From Hymenobacter cavernae (GTDB lineage Bacteria > Bacteroidota > Bacteroidia > Cytophagales > Hymenobacteraceae): a stretch of 64,000 nucleotides of DNA. The stretch covers positions 702 through 64,701 of the forward strand of contig NZ_BMHT01000003.1 of NCBI RefSeq assembly GCF_014641455.1. The letters are read 5' to 3'. Under the pieces are notes generated by a model. It searched no databases, was not told the DNA's origin, and saw only the letters and a program-made list of their open reading frames with translations. The translations under genes and the position numbers were made by a program. The stretch's first letter is position 1. Each line of letters starts with the position of its first letter. Below, piece by piece: positions 10,401 to 18,563 of this stretch.

Positions 10401-10795
10401 GGCTCGAACGTGCTGGGGCGATGGTGCTGCGGCCAGTTGAACTCGATGCCACCCGAAATCCAGGGACCTGTGAGGCCCACCAGCGCCGGCTTAACCACTT
10501 GGTTGTAGTACACGAAGTGACGTTGCTTGAGCTTGTCGTAGGCCATCTGCACGCGCCCACCTAGCTCCGGCAGGATCATGATCTTCAGATACTTGTTTTC
10601 CAGAAATAAGCCCGCATAGTCGCGGTCCTGCTTCTCGTCGTAGATCTTGTCGATGACCGGGTGCGGGTACACCGCGCCGCTGCTGCCCTGGTACACCCGC
10701 TTCTCGAAGAACATCGGGTTTTTGTCGGGTTCACCTACGCCGTAGGTGGGAATAGTCACCGTTTCTTGCCACACGGATACCGCCGAAGTGCGCAT
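7439..10795 (-). CDS. DUF5107 domain protein with C-terminal TPR repeats
   Basis: 1118 residues and no signal peptide, so probably cytoplasmic. The first roughly 370 residues form the DUF5107 domain, with conserved-looking motifs LPELGGRVQMAYDK, SGGIEFNWPQHH and NHHVSPGKKQWTWGHG; it is thought to have a beta-sandwich fold like galactose mutarotase. From about 470 to 1100 the sequence is a long alpha-solenoid of tetratricopeptide repeats (for example NNALGAWYLRRGQFAKSEPYF and ALRNLGIAYFNKRQEPEKAL). The gene sits between the MFS sugar porter and the GH35 gene, 4 bp from the latter. The context suggests processing or sensing of an imported oligosaccharide; I do not know an established activity for the family. 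The clustered His, Trp and Asp residues of the N-terminal domain could form a sugar site. Confidence 0.82.
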   Translation of the reverse strand: MRTSAVSVWQETVTIPTYGVGEPDKNPMFFEKRVYQGSSGAVYPHPVIDKIYDEKQDRDYAGLFLENKYLKIMILPELGGRVQMAYDKLKQRHFVYYNQVVKPALVGLTGPWISGGIEFNWPQHHRPSTFEPVDFRLEEHADGSATVWVNEVERMFRTKGLTGFTLHPDRAYLEIKAQLYNRTSLPQTFLWWANPAVRVNDDYQSVFPPDVNAVFDHGKRDVSTFPIATGTYYKVDYAPGTDISRYKNIPVPTSYMAINSDYDFVGGYEHDTQAGLLHVANHHVSPGKKQWTWGHGDFGRAWDRNLTDEDGPYIELMTGMFTDNQPDFSWLMPYEEKSFTQYFLPYQALGVVKNATKDVLVNVEAVDDNAADVKVYVTSAQPRCRVQLLVAGQSVLDETQDLAPEQGFAQHVSLPHDTTEQDWLLLIQDAQGGELLRYAPADNRQNEVPLPAKPALEPQAVENPEQLFLTGQHLEQYRHATYSPVPYYEEALRRDPQDARNNNALGAWYLRRGQFAKSEPYFRQAIATLTQRNPNPYDSEPYYNLGLSLKHQNRVNEAYNAFFKATWSSAWQGAAYFAVAQIDLVRGQYSLALEHIGWALDRNARSSKAYVVKAAAQRLLGRPTEALTTCAEALRRDGFNLGALFEQALAYRALDQPAAADASLAQLLTLARGDAHNYLEYALDYGAMGRYAEARELLTLALHHAAPDPLVAYHLAYFRQQAGEPAQALAYAQQGAATPLAPFFPNRLEDIAALQLATDLNPTDAHAPYLLGNLWYDKRQYDEAITAWELATTRDPTFPTALRNLGIAYFNKRQEPEKALECFEKAFALAPTDARVLMELAQLYRRLNYSPATQLALLEAHLPVAEMRDDLFLERAALYNQLDQPAQGYALLMARQFHPWEGGEGKVAGEYLRSLTELAKAALRANRPAEAVAHLTQALAPSYPHNLGEGKLPGAPENEVHYWLGCAYEALNQPAAARAAWQQATAGNSEPTAALFYNDPQPDQIFYQGLAWAKLGDEEQAHAIFTRLLHYGQQHLHDAVKLDYFAVSLPDLLIFEDDLSRRNALHCRYLMGLGYLGLAQLPQAEAALEGVLQQDSRHTGAQTHLNLLRRPVSSLLSA

Positions 10796-10832
10796 AGTCG
10801 TTCGTCTCTAGCTTGTTGGCTGTCTGAAAAAT

Positions 10833-12203
10833 CTAATGCCGGGCGAAGGTGTCTTCTAGCTGCTCCAGCGTCTGGCCTTTGGTTTCCTTTACCCTGGCGC
10901 GCACAAAGAAGAAGCCCAGCAGGCAAATGCCCGCGTACAGGTAAAAGGGTCCGTAGGTGCCAATGGCTTGAGCCAGAATGGGAAACGTGAACACCAGTAC
11001 GAAGTAAGCTCCCCACAGGGCCACCGTAGCCACCGACGAGGCCACGCCCCGGATGCGGGTCGGAAAAATCTCGGAAATCACTACCCAGGTCACCGGAGCC
11101 AACGACAGCCCGTAGGTACCGATAGCCGCCAGCACGACCGCCGACACCAGGCCTAACGCGGCGTGCGTCTGAAGCAAAAAAGCCAGTACCAAGTACAGCA
11201 CGGCTAACCCTAGCGCGCCAAACAACAACAGCGGCCGTCGCCCCAGCCGGTCGACCAGCACCATGGCCACCAGCGTAAAAGCTAGGTTGACTACGCCAAT
11301 GCCGATGGTTTCGAGCAGCTGCCGGTTCAGGTCGGCACCCACCGCGGCGAAGATGGTGGAGGTATAGTTGAACACCACGTTGATGCCGCAAAACTGTTGA
11401 AATACCGCCAGCGCCACGCCTACTACCACCGCCGGCCGCACGTCGGAGCCCAGCACCTCCCGAAACCGGGCCTGTGTTTCCTTGCCTGTTGTTGAGGAAG
11501 CTAGGCTTGTCAACGTAGCCGTCGCGAAAGCCTCGTTACCGATTTTGCGCAACACCACTCGGGCCCGATCCAGCTGACCTACCTGTGCCAGCCAGCGTGG
11601 ACTTTCGGGCAGCCACAACACGCCCAGCAGAAACAAAACCGCGGGCACTGCTCCCAGTCCAAACATCCAGCGCCAAGCACCAGGGCCTTGATCGGCCAGG
11701 AAGTAATTGACTAGGTTCGTCACCAGAATGCCGATGACGATGGTTAATTGGTTGATAGCCACGTTGCGGCCCCGCACGCCGGCCGGCGAAATCTCGGCGA
11801 TGTAAAGCGGGCTCAGCATGGAAGCCATTCCCACCCCTAAGCCAGCGGCGAAGCGCGCGACCACAAACAGCCCGAGCCCCGGCGCAAGCGCCATTCCCAG
11901 CGACGACACGGCAAAAATACCCGCCGCCAGTAGCAGGCCCGGCCGCCGGCCGTAGCGGTCGGCTAGCTGGCCCGCCACCAAGCAGCCTGCCATGCAGCCC
12001 AGCGCCAGCGAGCCGGTGAGAAAGCCTTCCCACCAGGCCGTGAGCGCAAACTGCTGGCGCAAAAAGGGGAGAGCCCCGGAAATTACGGCAAAATCGAACC
12101 CAAACAGATAGCCCCCTAGGGCAGCAATGAAGGCAATACCGACGATGTAAGTTGAATGAAAGGCAACGGCCGCCGCAGCAGGCGCAGGTACGTGGGAGGA
12201 CAT
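10833..12203 (-). CDS. MFS sugar porter family transporter
   Basis: I place the start at the ATG at 12203; the upstream in-frame extension (to 12341) has no similarity to the family and contains the hairpin listed below. From this start the protein has 456 residues and 12 predicted membrane segments. Sugar-porter signatures are present: GGYLFGFD in helix 1 (about 30-37), DRYGRR (82-87), PESPRWL (199-205) and a second DRLGRR in the other half. Members are inner-membrane proton symporters or facilitators for mono- or small oligosaccharides (XylE/GalP type). It is the first gene of the minus-strand glycosidase operon and diverges from an AraC regulator, so it probably imports the sugar produced or handled by GH35, GH2 and GH43. 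Confidence 0.88.
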   Translation of the reverse strand: MSSHVPAPAAAAVAFHSTYIVGIAFIAALGGYLFGFDFAVISGALPFLRQQFALTAWWEGFLTGSLALGCMAGCLVAGQLADRYGRRPGLLLAAGIFAVSSLGMALAPGLGLFVVARFAAGLGVGMASMLSPLYIAEISPAGVRGRNVAINQLTIVIGILVTNLVNYFLADQGPGAWRWMFGLGAVPAVLFLLGVLWLPESPRWLAQVGQLDRARVVLRKIGNEAFATATLTSLASSTTGKETQARFREVLGSDVRPAVVVGVALAVFQQFCGINVVFNYTSTIFAAVGADLNRQLLETIGIGVVNLAFTLVAMVLVDRLGRRPLLLFGALGLAVLYLVLAFLLQTHAALGLVSAVVLAAIGTYGLSLAPVTWVVISEIFPTRIRGVASSVATVALWGAYFVLVFTFPILAQAIGTYGPFYLYAGICLLGFFFVRARVKETKGQTLEQLEDTFARH

Positions 12204-12224
12204 GGGTGCGGGTGGGAATGGGAA

Positions 12225-12267
12225 CAGCCGGGAGAGCAGGTAAGCGAACTTCCTGCTCTCCCGGCTG
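12225..12267. promoter_or_regulatory. Perfect 16-bp inverted repeat in the leader of the MFS operon
   Basis: CAGCCGGGAGAGCAGG (12225-12240) and its exact reverse complement (12252-12267) are separated by 11 bases. The structure lies 22 bp upstream of the chosen MFS start codon. No U-run follows on either strand, so it does not look like a simple intrinsic terminator. It may be an mRNA leader hairpin or a large operator. Confidence 0.6.
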
Positions 12268-12432
12268 AAGAACAAAAGCGGAGGCCAGCCACTGCTCGCC
12301 GCTACAAACCGCAGCCAGCCGCCAACACCCGCTGTTGACAAATATTAGCGCCGCATACCCGTATAGAAATAGCTTTTCCGACGAAAAGATGGACGATACA
12401 GCTGTCTGAACAACTCGTTACCTTTAACGGCA

Positions 12433-13302
12433 ATGAAAGACGGATTTCAGGGTCAGCGTAGCTACCGCTTACCGGTGCCCTTACTACAGGAAGCGGCTAA
12501 TCATCCGTTGTGCCAAGGGCTCTACCTTACTGATATTGGCTTTTACCCCGTTGCTAAAGCACACAGGCGCAGCCGCCGTTCGGGTAGCACCCAGTACATT
12601 CTGCTTTACTGCGTGCAGGGCAGCGGTTGGTACCAGCTGAACCACGAGGCGAAGTGCGCTCTGCACACCAATCAGTGGGTGATTCTGCCGGCACAGGTAC
12701 CCCACAAGTACGCTGCTGATGAGACTACTCCCTGGACTATTTACTGGTTACACTTCACGGGTAGTCAGGCCACTGACTTGTACGCTTATCTACAGGGCAA
12801 TGCACCTGCCTGTCCGGCCACTGTTCTGCCTACCGAGGAGCGTTTTCAATTGTTTGAAACTATTTTTTTGCAGCTTACCCTCTCCGCTACCTTGGCTGGC
12901 GTCGTTCAGGCTAGCGCCCGCCTCACGCATTTTCTACTGACACTGCTACCCGCCGCCGATCCGTTTGCCCGGCCCACTACTGCGGGCAGCGTTGCGCAAT
13001 CCATTCAATTCATGCGCGAGCACCTAGCCGGTAGCTTCAGCGTGCAGGAGTTAGCCGCGCAGGCCGGTCTATCAGCCTCACACTACTCGGCGATGTTTCG
13101 GGCGCAGGTAGGACGTCCGCCCATCGTCTTCTTCAACTTCCTGAAGGTGCAAGCGGCCTGTCAGCAGCTCACTTACAGCAACCTGCGCATCAAAGAAATA
13201 GCTGCTCAGCTAGGTTTCGAAGATGTGTATTATTTCTCCCGGGTGTTTACGAAGGTGATGGGATTGTCGCCCCGACAGTTTCGTCAAGCTGACCGGGGTT
13301 AA
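12433..13302 (+). CDS. AraC family transcriptional regulator
   Basis: 289 residues. The N-terminal half (about 20-170) is an AraC-type cupin sugar-binding domain (QYILLYCVQGSGWYQLN, WVILPAQVPHKY). The C-terminal 100 residues form the double helix-turn-helix (FSVQELAAQAGLSASHYSAM and LRIKEIAAQLGFEDVYYFSR, ending GLSPRQFRQ). This is a cytoplasmic DNA-binding regulator that probably senses the sugar imported by the neighbouring porter. It diverges from the MFS-DUF5107-GH35-GH2-GH43 run, with 229 bp between start codons, the usual arrangement for a local activator. The operator half-sites could not be recognised by eye. Confidence 0.9.
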   Translation: MKDGFQGQRSYRLPVPLLQEAANHPLCQGLYLTDIGFYPVAKAHRRSRRSGSTQYILLYCVQGSGWYQLNHEAKCALHTNQWVILPAQVPHKYAADETTPWTIYWLHFTGSQATDLYAYLQGNAPACPATVLPTEERFQLFETIFLQLTLSATLAGVVQASARLTHFLLTLLPAADPFARPTTAGSVAQSIQFMREHLAGSFSVQELAAQAGLSASHYSAMFRAQVGRPPIVFFNFLKVQAACQQLTYSNLRIKEIAAQLGFEDVYYFSRVFTKVMGLSPRQFRQADRG

Positions 13303-13352
13303 GTTGAGTGGAACAGTTCTTCTCTGATGGTAGCGTCGTAGCCCGAAAGAGA

Positions 13353-13387
13353 CTAACCGTTTTCGTTGAGCAAACGGTCAGTTTATT
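13353..13387 (+). terminator. Probable terminator after the araC-type gene
   Basis: CTAACCGTTT (13353-13362) pairs with AAACGGTCAG (13372-13381) with one internal mismatch and a 9-base loop, followed by TTTATT. It lies 50 bp after the regulator stop codon. Confidence 0.5.
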
Positions 13388-13660
13388 GCAGGACCAGATA
13401 ATTCGTAGCTTCCTGCTTGCACAAGCCGGTGCGTGAGTAGGTTGACCCCAAACGGCAGCTCCTGGTGTACGTACTCGCGCTGCGGCAAGTACACCAGAAA
13501 GATGGAGCCCTGATCGAGTTGGCTGCGCACCTCAATGTGGCCCCCGGCGTTTTCGATCATGCGCGCTTGACTATGAGACCCATGCTGGAGCCTCCCACGT
13601 GCGTGTGCAGCCGCTAAAACAGGGCAAAGAGCCACTGTACCCTTACGACCGACCTAGGTC
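13378..13660 (-). pseudogene. Remnant of a sensor histidine kinase (C-terminal ATPase end)
   Basis: Read on the minus strand, one frame gives LFALF-stop-RLHTHVGGSSMGLIVKRA and, after a one-base frame change near 13570-13580, another frame continues MIENAGGHIEVRSQLDQ then GSIFLVYLP. Together these match the G2 box and final strands of a histidine kinase HATPase domain. An in-frame TAG and the frameshift show the gene is broken, and the upstream dimerisation and sensor parts are missing. The last part (13378-13635) is still an open frame but should not be annotated as an intact gene. It is wedged between the AraC regulator and the ABC/M1 gene and contains an ACCTAGGT site at 13652 in or beside its degraded upstream end. 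Confidence 0.75.
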
Positions 13661-13721
13661 TGGGCCATTATCCTGCGCCGTCTGCGGATATCTAACTTCT
13701 TGTGCGAATCCCACGAGCAGA

Positions 13722-16700
13722 TCACCAGCCTGCTGGTGACGCAGTATACTGCGGATTTCGCCGGTTCACCACTTGGTAATTATCCTCCGCCTTCCAATCA
13801 ATCAATAATTGGCGGGGATCAACACCGACGGTAGCAGGTTGGTCAGGTACCGTTAACACGATGGTCTGCTGGCCGGATCTGATCAGGTGCTTTTGCCGGT
13901 AGAGCGGCTTGCCAACCTCCTTTCCCATTTCGCCGGGAGCGAAGACACCGATTTCTACCCACTCCTTCATCGGGAGTTTGGTCTCAGTGCCGACGCTATC
14001 CACAACCAGCTTGCTGGCTTGCAGGGTAAGCGTTACCTGCCAGTTGCCTCCCTTGAATTGTTTGGCGGTAGCGTCTTGCGTGACCAGCTCCCAAAAGGTG
14101 TTAGCTTCGAACAGGTCGTGCAACAGCGGTTGGAGTGAGTCGGGCGTTACCGTTTGCAGCTCCCGGTAAAGGTCCAGCGAAGTGGGCCGGGGAAGCGTGC
14201 CTGGGCGGTGGTTCGCCAGCAAGTTTCGGAGCGCTCCGTTTACCCGGTCCCGACCCACATACTGGCTTAGCGCGTACAGCGCCAGAGGTCCTTTGCGGTA
14301 GTTTTGGTACCAGTCGTCGGCCTGGAGCAGGGGCTTGGCGGCGCGGGTGCGCGGGGTTTCGTTCTCTTCCCGCAGAAAATCCAGGAGCCGCTGGAGGTGC
14401 TCAGGGCCGTAGTTGTCCTCCAGCACGCCCATGGCCGAGTACCACGCCAGGCTTTCGGTAATCAGGCTGGCGCCCTCTACATAGGCTTGTTTGAGCTGGT
14501 TGCCCCACCACTGGTGCGCTACCTCGTGCGCCACCACGGCCGTCACCAGATCAAAGCCCCGCTTAGCAGCCTTCGGATTCAGGAGGAAAAAGCCTTCCTC
14601 CGCCGTAATGTCGATGGGCGCGGCGTGGTGGCCGAAGCCGTACCCGGCATGCGCCACAAAGCGAAGCTGCCGGTGCGGGTAAGGCCCAAACTGATGGGTG
14701 TAGTAGTCCAGCGAAGCCTGCGCGCTCCGGACCATTCGCGCCGGGTTCTCCGTCAACCCCCAGGGAGAGAAAATCTGGATGGCAACCTCCTGCGCCGAGC
14801 TGGCCGACGAGTTGCGCCACTTCCCTTCCTGCAACGCGTAGCTCGCCGAAAAAAAGGAATATTCATTGCGAATGGGCGCTTCCGTGACGTAATGGAAGTA
14901 ACGGCGACCACCCTTAATCCAGCTTCGGCGCAACGTGCCCGGCGCCACCACCTGTTGACCGGCATCCGTCCCTACGATGGCCTCGAAGCGGATCTGTTCG
15001 GCAAATGGAGCATACCGCCGCGCCGCTACGTCGTAGAGCGAGGCCGTGGCGGCCCGGGGAGCTAGGCTATATAGTTTGCGGGCGCCGGCTTCATCCAGTT
15101 CCCGGTAGGGCTGGTACCCGATGACGGGCAGCCACTCCATACTCCGAAAGCTAGTGCCATTTTTCAGCACCTGCATGTCGGCTCCGCTGTTGGAAAAGCC
15201 CTTCGCTCTGTAGGTTACCTGAAAGCGCAGGCGCAACGAATCACCGGGGGGTATGGGCTTCGATAGCGCGTAGATGCGGTGACCTAGCTCCTCGTCCACA
15301 AGCACTTTCTTGAATGGCTGGTCAAAACGCACAGTGGTGGTTTCCACGCCCGCGCCCGTCCCCAGATGAATCAAGTCAATGGGGCCTTGACTAGTGTTCA
15401 CCAGCACGTACGTGCCTTGTATGTCGACTGCTCGCCGTTGGGGGTATATTTCCACCTCTAGGTTTACGCCGGTCAGCAGGGGCTGGGGCACATGCTGGTA
15501 TTGGCGGTAACGCTGCTCATAGGCGGCCCGCTGCGCCATGCTGGCGGAGGCGCTGGTGTAGTTGTGCAGCACATTGGTGTTGTAGAAAATAAACCCGCCG
15601 GCCACTGCAATGGCTCCCGTTGCCGCTGCCGCCATCCAAGCCAAAGAGCCCGTGAAGCGCCCACGAGCCAGTTGAAGCCTTGTGGCAATGCTGCTTTCCC
15701 GGCTCCGCACCCAAAACAGCACCGCCACCACCGCCAGCAACAGCGCCCAAGCTGCCCAGTAGCCTTTAAACCACAGCCAAGGCGTCAGTGTTGGTCCAAA
15801 GCCGGCCATGTCGGTGTACGTCCAGGGCGGACTGGCACCGAAGATCAGCAGTTTGTGCTCAATACCTAGGATGGGCGCGAAGGCGATAAGTCCATAGGCC
15901 AGCAGCGCCACCAGATGCCCCACAAACTTCTGATTCACTAATACGTGTACGACGAGGGCCAGCAGGGCAAAGAGCAGGCACTCGGCCAATTGCAGCCCGA
16001 ACAACACCGGTACGTACAGCCCGATGGCAGACCTAGGTTCGCCCAAGGCCGCTTGCGCCACCATGCCGGCCGTCATCAGAAAGCCCAGAAACACCACCAG
16101 CACCAGAGACAGCGCCAGAAACCGGCTCAGAAAAAGCACCCATCCCGGCACCGGCGCCGCGTTGGCAATTTCGCTCAGACCGGTTTCCCGCTCCCGCCAC
16201 ACCAGCTCCCCGGCGTAGAAAATGGTGAGCAGGGCGATAATAATCCAGAATCTCTCCGGCTGGGCAAGTGGTGCGGTCAGATAATCCAGAACAAAATCGG
16301 TGCGGGGCAGTAGGGGCACGCCCCGGCCCTTCAGGTTGCCGGGTACGGTCAGCCCCACCAGCAGGGCCAGAATAGCCAGGAGCGGAAGACCAGCTTTGCT
16401 TTTGGCAAGCGGCAGAAAGGCTTGCCAAGTGATGTGATATAACTGGCGCAGCTGCGTGGTCCAGCCATATGTTCCCCGGACCTGCGGCAGGGCGCCGCCG
16501 GCTCCCCAATTCAGGTTCTGCCAGGCTGCTACCTCTGATTGTGGCGGGGTGGCTGTTTTCTTCGTTTGCCCGGCTTCGGGTAACACCAACTGAAACCGGA
16601 TATAAGTAAACGCCAGTAGACCTAGCGAGATGCCGAGCCACAGGAGGCGGTTAGTGAGAAAAAGGCCCTCCAGCAGCAGCAAGCGCGTATTTTTTTCTAG

Positions 16701-17372
16701 TGGGCTCCACTGATTGGACAGAAGGTCTAGGATAGGGCCAAAGCTCATTGGATCGGCCAGATTGCCCCACCGCCCTGCCTCCGGCAGCACCGGCCAGATC
16801 AGGTAGGCTACCGCGAACAAGGCTGCTCCGGTCAGGTAACTTGCCAGAACTCGGCGGCTAAGCGCCGCCACCGAGAATTGAATGGCCGTGGCAACGAAGG
16901 CATTGGGCAACGCAATAAAGCAAAAGGTAGTCAGGTAAGCCGCTACTCGGAATGGGCCTAGAAGCTCGGCCTCTATCCCGGCACCGTGCATGGCCAGCAG
17001 CAGGCCCGCCGGAATGGCGAGCAGAATGAGCACACTGAGGGCGAAAGCGGCCAGAAACCGCCCGCCCAGGTAGGCTGCTTTGCTGGCGGGGGCCGTGTAG
17101 GTGAGCAAGTGCATGCGCGTCTGCGCATCGCGGGCTGCGGCATCGCCCGCCACGGATGCACCGATCAGCAGCCACTTCACGCTACAGATAGCCGTGACGG
17201 CCGCCATGACGCTGGGCGCATTGAGTAAAAAATACCCGTCGCGCGCATCGGAGGCATAATTGGCAACGACAATCAAAAAAGCAAGGATCAGGATAACCGC
17301 GAAGTAGAGCCAGGTAGAGGCTTGGCGGAGCTGGTACCGAAATTCCAGCGCAAAAATTCGTTGGAACTTCAT
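13722..17372 (-). CDS. ABC-2 type permease fused to an M1-family metallopeptidase domain
   Basis: 1216 residues. The first roughly 590 residues hold two blocks of membrane segments typical of ABC-2 permeases (first helix at about 20-40). From about 640 a periplasmic part resembles aminopeptidase N: the zinc motif HEVAH at 949-953 is followed about 20 residues later by a glutamate in LITESLAWY, the usual third zinc ligand, so the peptidase may be active. Such permease/M1 fusions are recurrent in Bacteroidota, with unknown substrate. The ATP-binding partner is encoded immediately upstream with a 4-bp ATGA overlap, so the two proteins are translationally coupled. Role inferred: ABC export or envelope process coupled to peptide trimming. 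A divergent LytS/LytTR pair next door may regulate it. Confidence 0.88.
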   Translation of the reverse strand: MKFQRIFALEFRYQLRQASTWLYFAVILILAFLIVVANYASDARDGYFLLNAPSVMAAVTAICSVKWLLIGASVAGDAAARDAQTRMHLLTYTAPASKAAYLGGRFLAAFALSVLILLAIPAGLLLAMHGAGIEAELLGPFRVAAYLTTFCFIALPNAFVATAIQFSVAALSRRVLASYLTGAALFAVAYLIWPVLPEAGRWGNLADPMSFGPILDLLSNQWSPLEKNTRLLLLEGLFLTNRLLWLGISLGLLAFTYIRFQLVLPEAGQTKKTATPPQSEVAAWQNLNWGAGGALPQVRGTYGWTTQLRQLYHITWQAFLPLAKSKAGLPLLAILALLVGLTVPGNLKGRGVPLLPRTDFVLDYLTAPLAQPERFWIIIALLTIFYAGELVWRERETGLSEIANAAPVPGWVLFLSRFLALSLVLVVFLGFLMTAGMVAQAALGEPRSAIGLYVPVLFGLQLAECLLFALLALVVHVLVNQKFVGHLVALLAYGLIAFAPILGIEHKLLIFGASPPWTYTDMAGFGPTLTPWLWFKGYWAAWALLLAVVAVLFWVRSRESSIATRLQLARGRFTGSLAWMAAAATGAIAVAGGFIFYNTNVLHNYTSASASMAQRAAYEQRYRQYQHVPQPLLTGVNLEVEIYPQRRAVDIQGTYVLVNTSQGPIDLIHLGTGAGVETTTVRFDQPFKKVLVDEELGHRIYALSKPIPPGDSLRLRFQVTYRAKGFSNSGADMQVLKNGTSFRSMEWLPVIGYQPYRELDEAGARKLYSLAPRAATASLYDVAARRYAPFAEQIRFEAIVGTDAGQQVVAPGTLRRSWIKGGRRYFHYVTEAPIRNEYSFFSASYALQEGKWRNSSASSAQEVAIQIFSPWGLTENPARMVRSAQASLDYYTHQFGPYPHRQLRFVAHAGYGFGHHAAPIDITAEEGFFLLNPKAAKRGFDLVTAVVAHEVAHQWWGNQLKQAYVEGASLITESLAWYSAMGVLEDNYGPEHLQRLLDFLREENETPRTRAAKPLLQADDWYQNYRKGPLALYALSQYVGRDRVNGALRNLLANHRPGTLPRPTSLDLYRELQTVTPDSLQPLLHDLFEANTFWELVTQDATAKQFKGGNWQVTLTLQASKLVVDSVGTETKLPMKEWVEIGVFAPGEMGKEVGKPLYRQKHLIRSGQQTIVLTVPDQPATVGVDPRQLLIDWKAEDNYQVVNRRNPQYTASPAGW

Positions 17373-18298
17373 AACCCTATCAGCTCCGCTTTTGCCTGTT
17401 CACGGGCCGGGCCGAAGCAGCCCGTCATGGCACTGAAATAAACATCCTCCAAATCCGGCTCTGCCGGTTCAAACCCGTTGCCGGGCCTGTCCGGGCCGTA
17501 CACGTGCACCAGGATGCGGCCACTGAGCAGTTTGGCCGAAATGATCTGGTGCTCCTGCTCCAGCGCGGGCAGGGCTTGTTTATCGGTCAGCTTGCGCCAG
17601 ATTAGCCCTTTCAGTGCAGCTACGGCCTCCAGCGGCGAAGCCTCCAGCAGAATCTGCCCCTGATTGATGATGGCCATGTTGGTGCACAACTCCGCCACAT
17701 CCGCCACGATGTGCGTGGAGAGGATGACGACGCTGTTTTCGCCCAACTCGCTGAGCAGGTTGAGAAAACGCACCCGCTCGGCGGGATCTAGGCCGGCCGT
17801 GGGTTCGTCCACTATGAGCAACTGAGGGCTACCCAGCAAGGCCACAGCCACGCCAAAGCGCTGCCGCATACCCCCTGAAAAGCCGCCCAGCTTCTGCTTG
17901 CGCTTGTCCCAGAGGTTGGTTTGATTGAGTAAGGCTTCAGTTGTTTCCTTCCGCACGGCCCGGTTGGTGATGCCTTTCAGCACCGCGAAGTAGTCGAGCA
18001 GCTCTTCCGCACTGGCTTTAGGGTACACGCCAAACTCCTGGGGCAGGTAGCCCAGCGTCTGACGTACTGCCTCCTTTTGGTTCACCACGTCGATGTCTCC
18101 CAGAAATAGTTGCCCTTCGTCGGGCTCCTGTAGGGTGGCCAGCGTGCGCATGAGGGTTGATTTACCCGCGCCGTTCGGGCCTAGCAGCCCATACATACCC
18201 GGCGGAATATCTAGTGAGACATTATGCAACGCCTGCACGCCGTTCGCATAGGTTTTGGATACGTTGCGGATGGTCAGGCCGCGCGGGTGCTTTTCCAT
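17369..18298 (-). CDS. ABC transporter ATP-binding protein (ABC-2 partner)
   Basis: 309 residues. Walker A GPNGAGKST at 40-48, Q-loop YLPQEFG, signature FSGGMRQR, Walker B LLIVDEPTAGLDP and a switch histidine in STHIVAD are all present, so it should hydrolyse ATP. The C-terminal 90 residues are a family-typical extension. It energises the permease/M1 fusion encoded downstream, with which it overlaps by 4 bp. The upstream 265-bp region is shared with the divergent sensor kinase gene. Confidence 0.92.
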   Translation of the reverse strand: MEKHPRGLTIRNVSKTYANGVQALHNVSLDIPPGMYGLLGPNGAGKSTLMRTLATLQEPDEGQLFLGDIDVVNQKEAVRQTLGYLPQEFGVYPKASAEELLDYFAVLKGITNRAVRKETTEALLNQTNLWDKRKQKLGGFSGGMRQRFGVAVALLGSPQLLIVDEPTAGLDPAERVRFLNLLSELGENSVVILSTHIVADVAELCTNMAIINQGQILLEASPLEAVAALKGLIWRKLTDKQALPALEQEHQIISAKLLSGRILVHVYGPDRPGNGFEPAEPDLEDVYFSAMTGCFGPAREQAKAELIGL

Positions 18299-18563
18299 TT
18301 TATCTGAATTTGCTTCGGTAAATCTTTCGAATCAGGGACGTAAAGCCCCTTGTCTGATGCTTGCTTTCTCTGTTTCAGGACGAAGCAATAGGTGCCGACT
18401 CGGAATGCGAAAACCGATATGCTGATGCAGTAAAGCAATCTGCCAAGCAGGGCTTTGCTTCCGCCAAAGCCCTGGCGGGCTCCTTTTCACCGATCGTAGA
18501 TCAGGATGCGCATCTGGTCGAGGGTGGTGTGCTAGGCAGGTCCGGAAAAGCCACCTTTGTGCT
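18299..18563. other. Divergent intergenic region between the ABC/M1 operon and the lytS-type gene
   Basis: 265 bp. Overlapping open frames on both strands here have no recognisable domains and I do not call them. Promoters for both directions must lie here, but I see no convincing consensus match. Confidence 0.45.

Noticed and set aside
14304..15065. 253-codon open frame antisense to the ABC/M1 gene
   Set aside because: Lies fully inside a gene with clear domains on the other strand; the translation is Arg/Pro/Gly-rich shadow sequence typical of GC-rich DNA.
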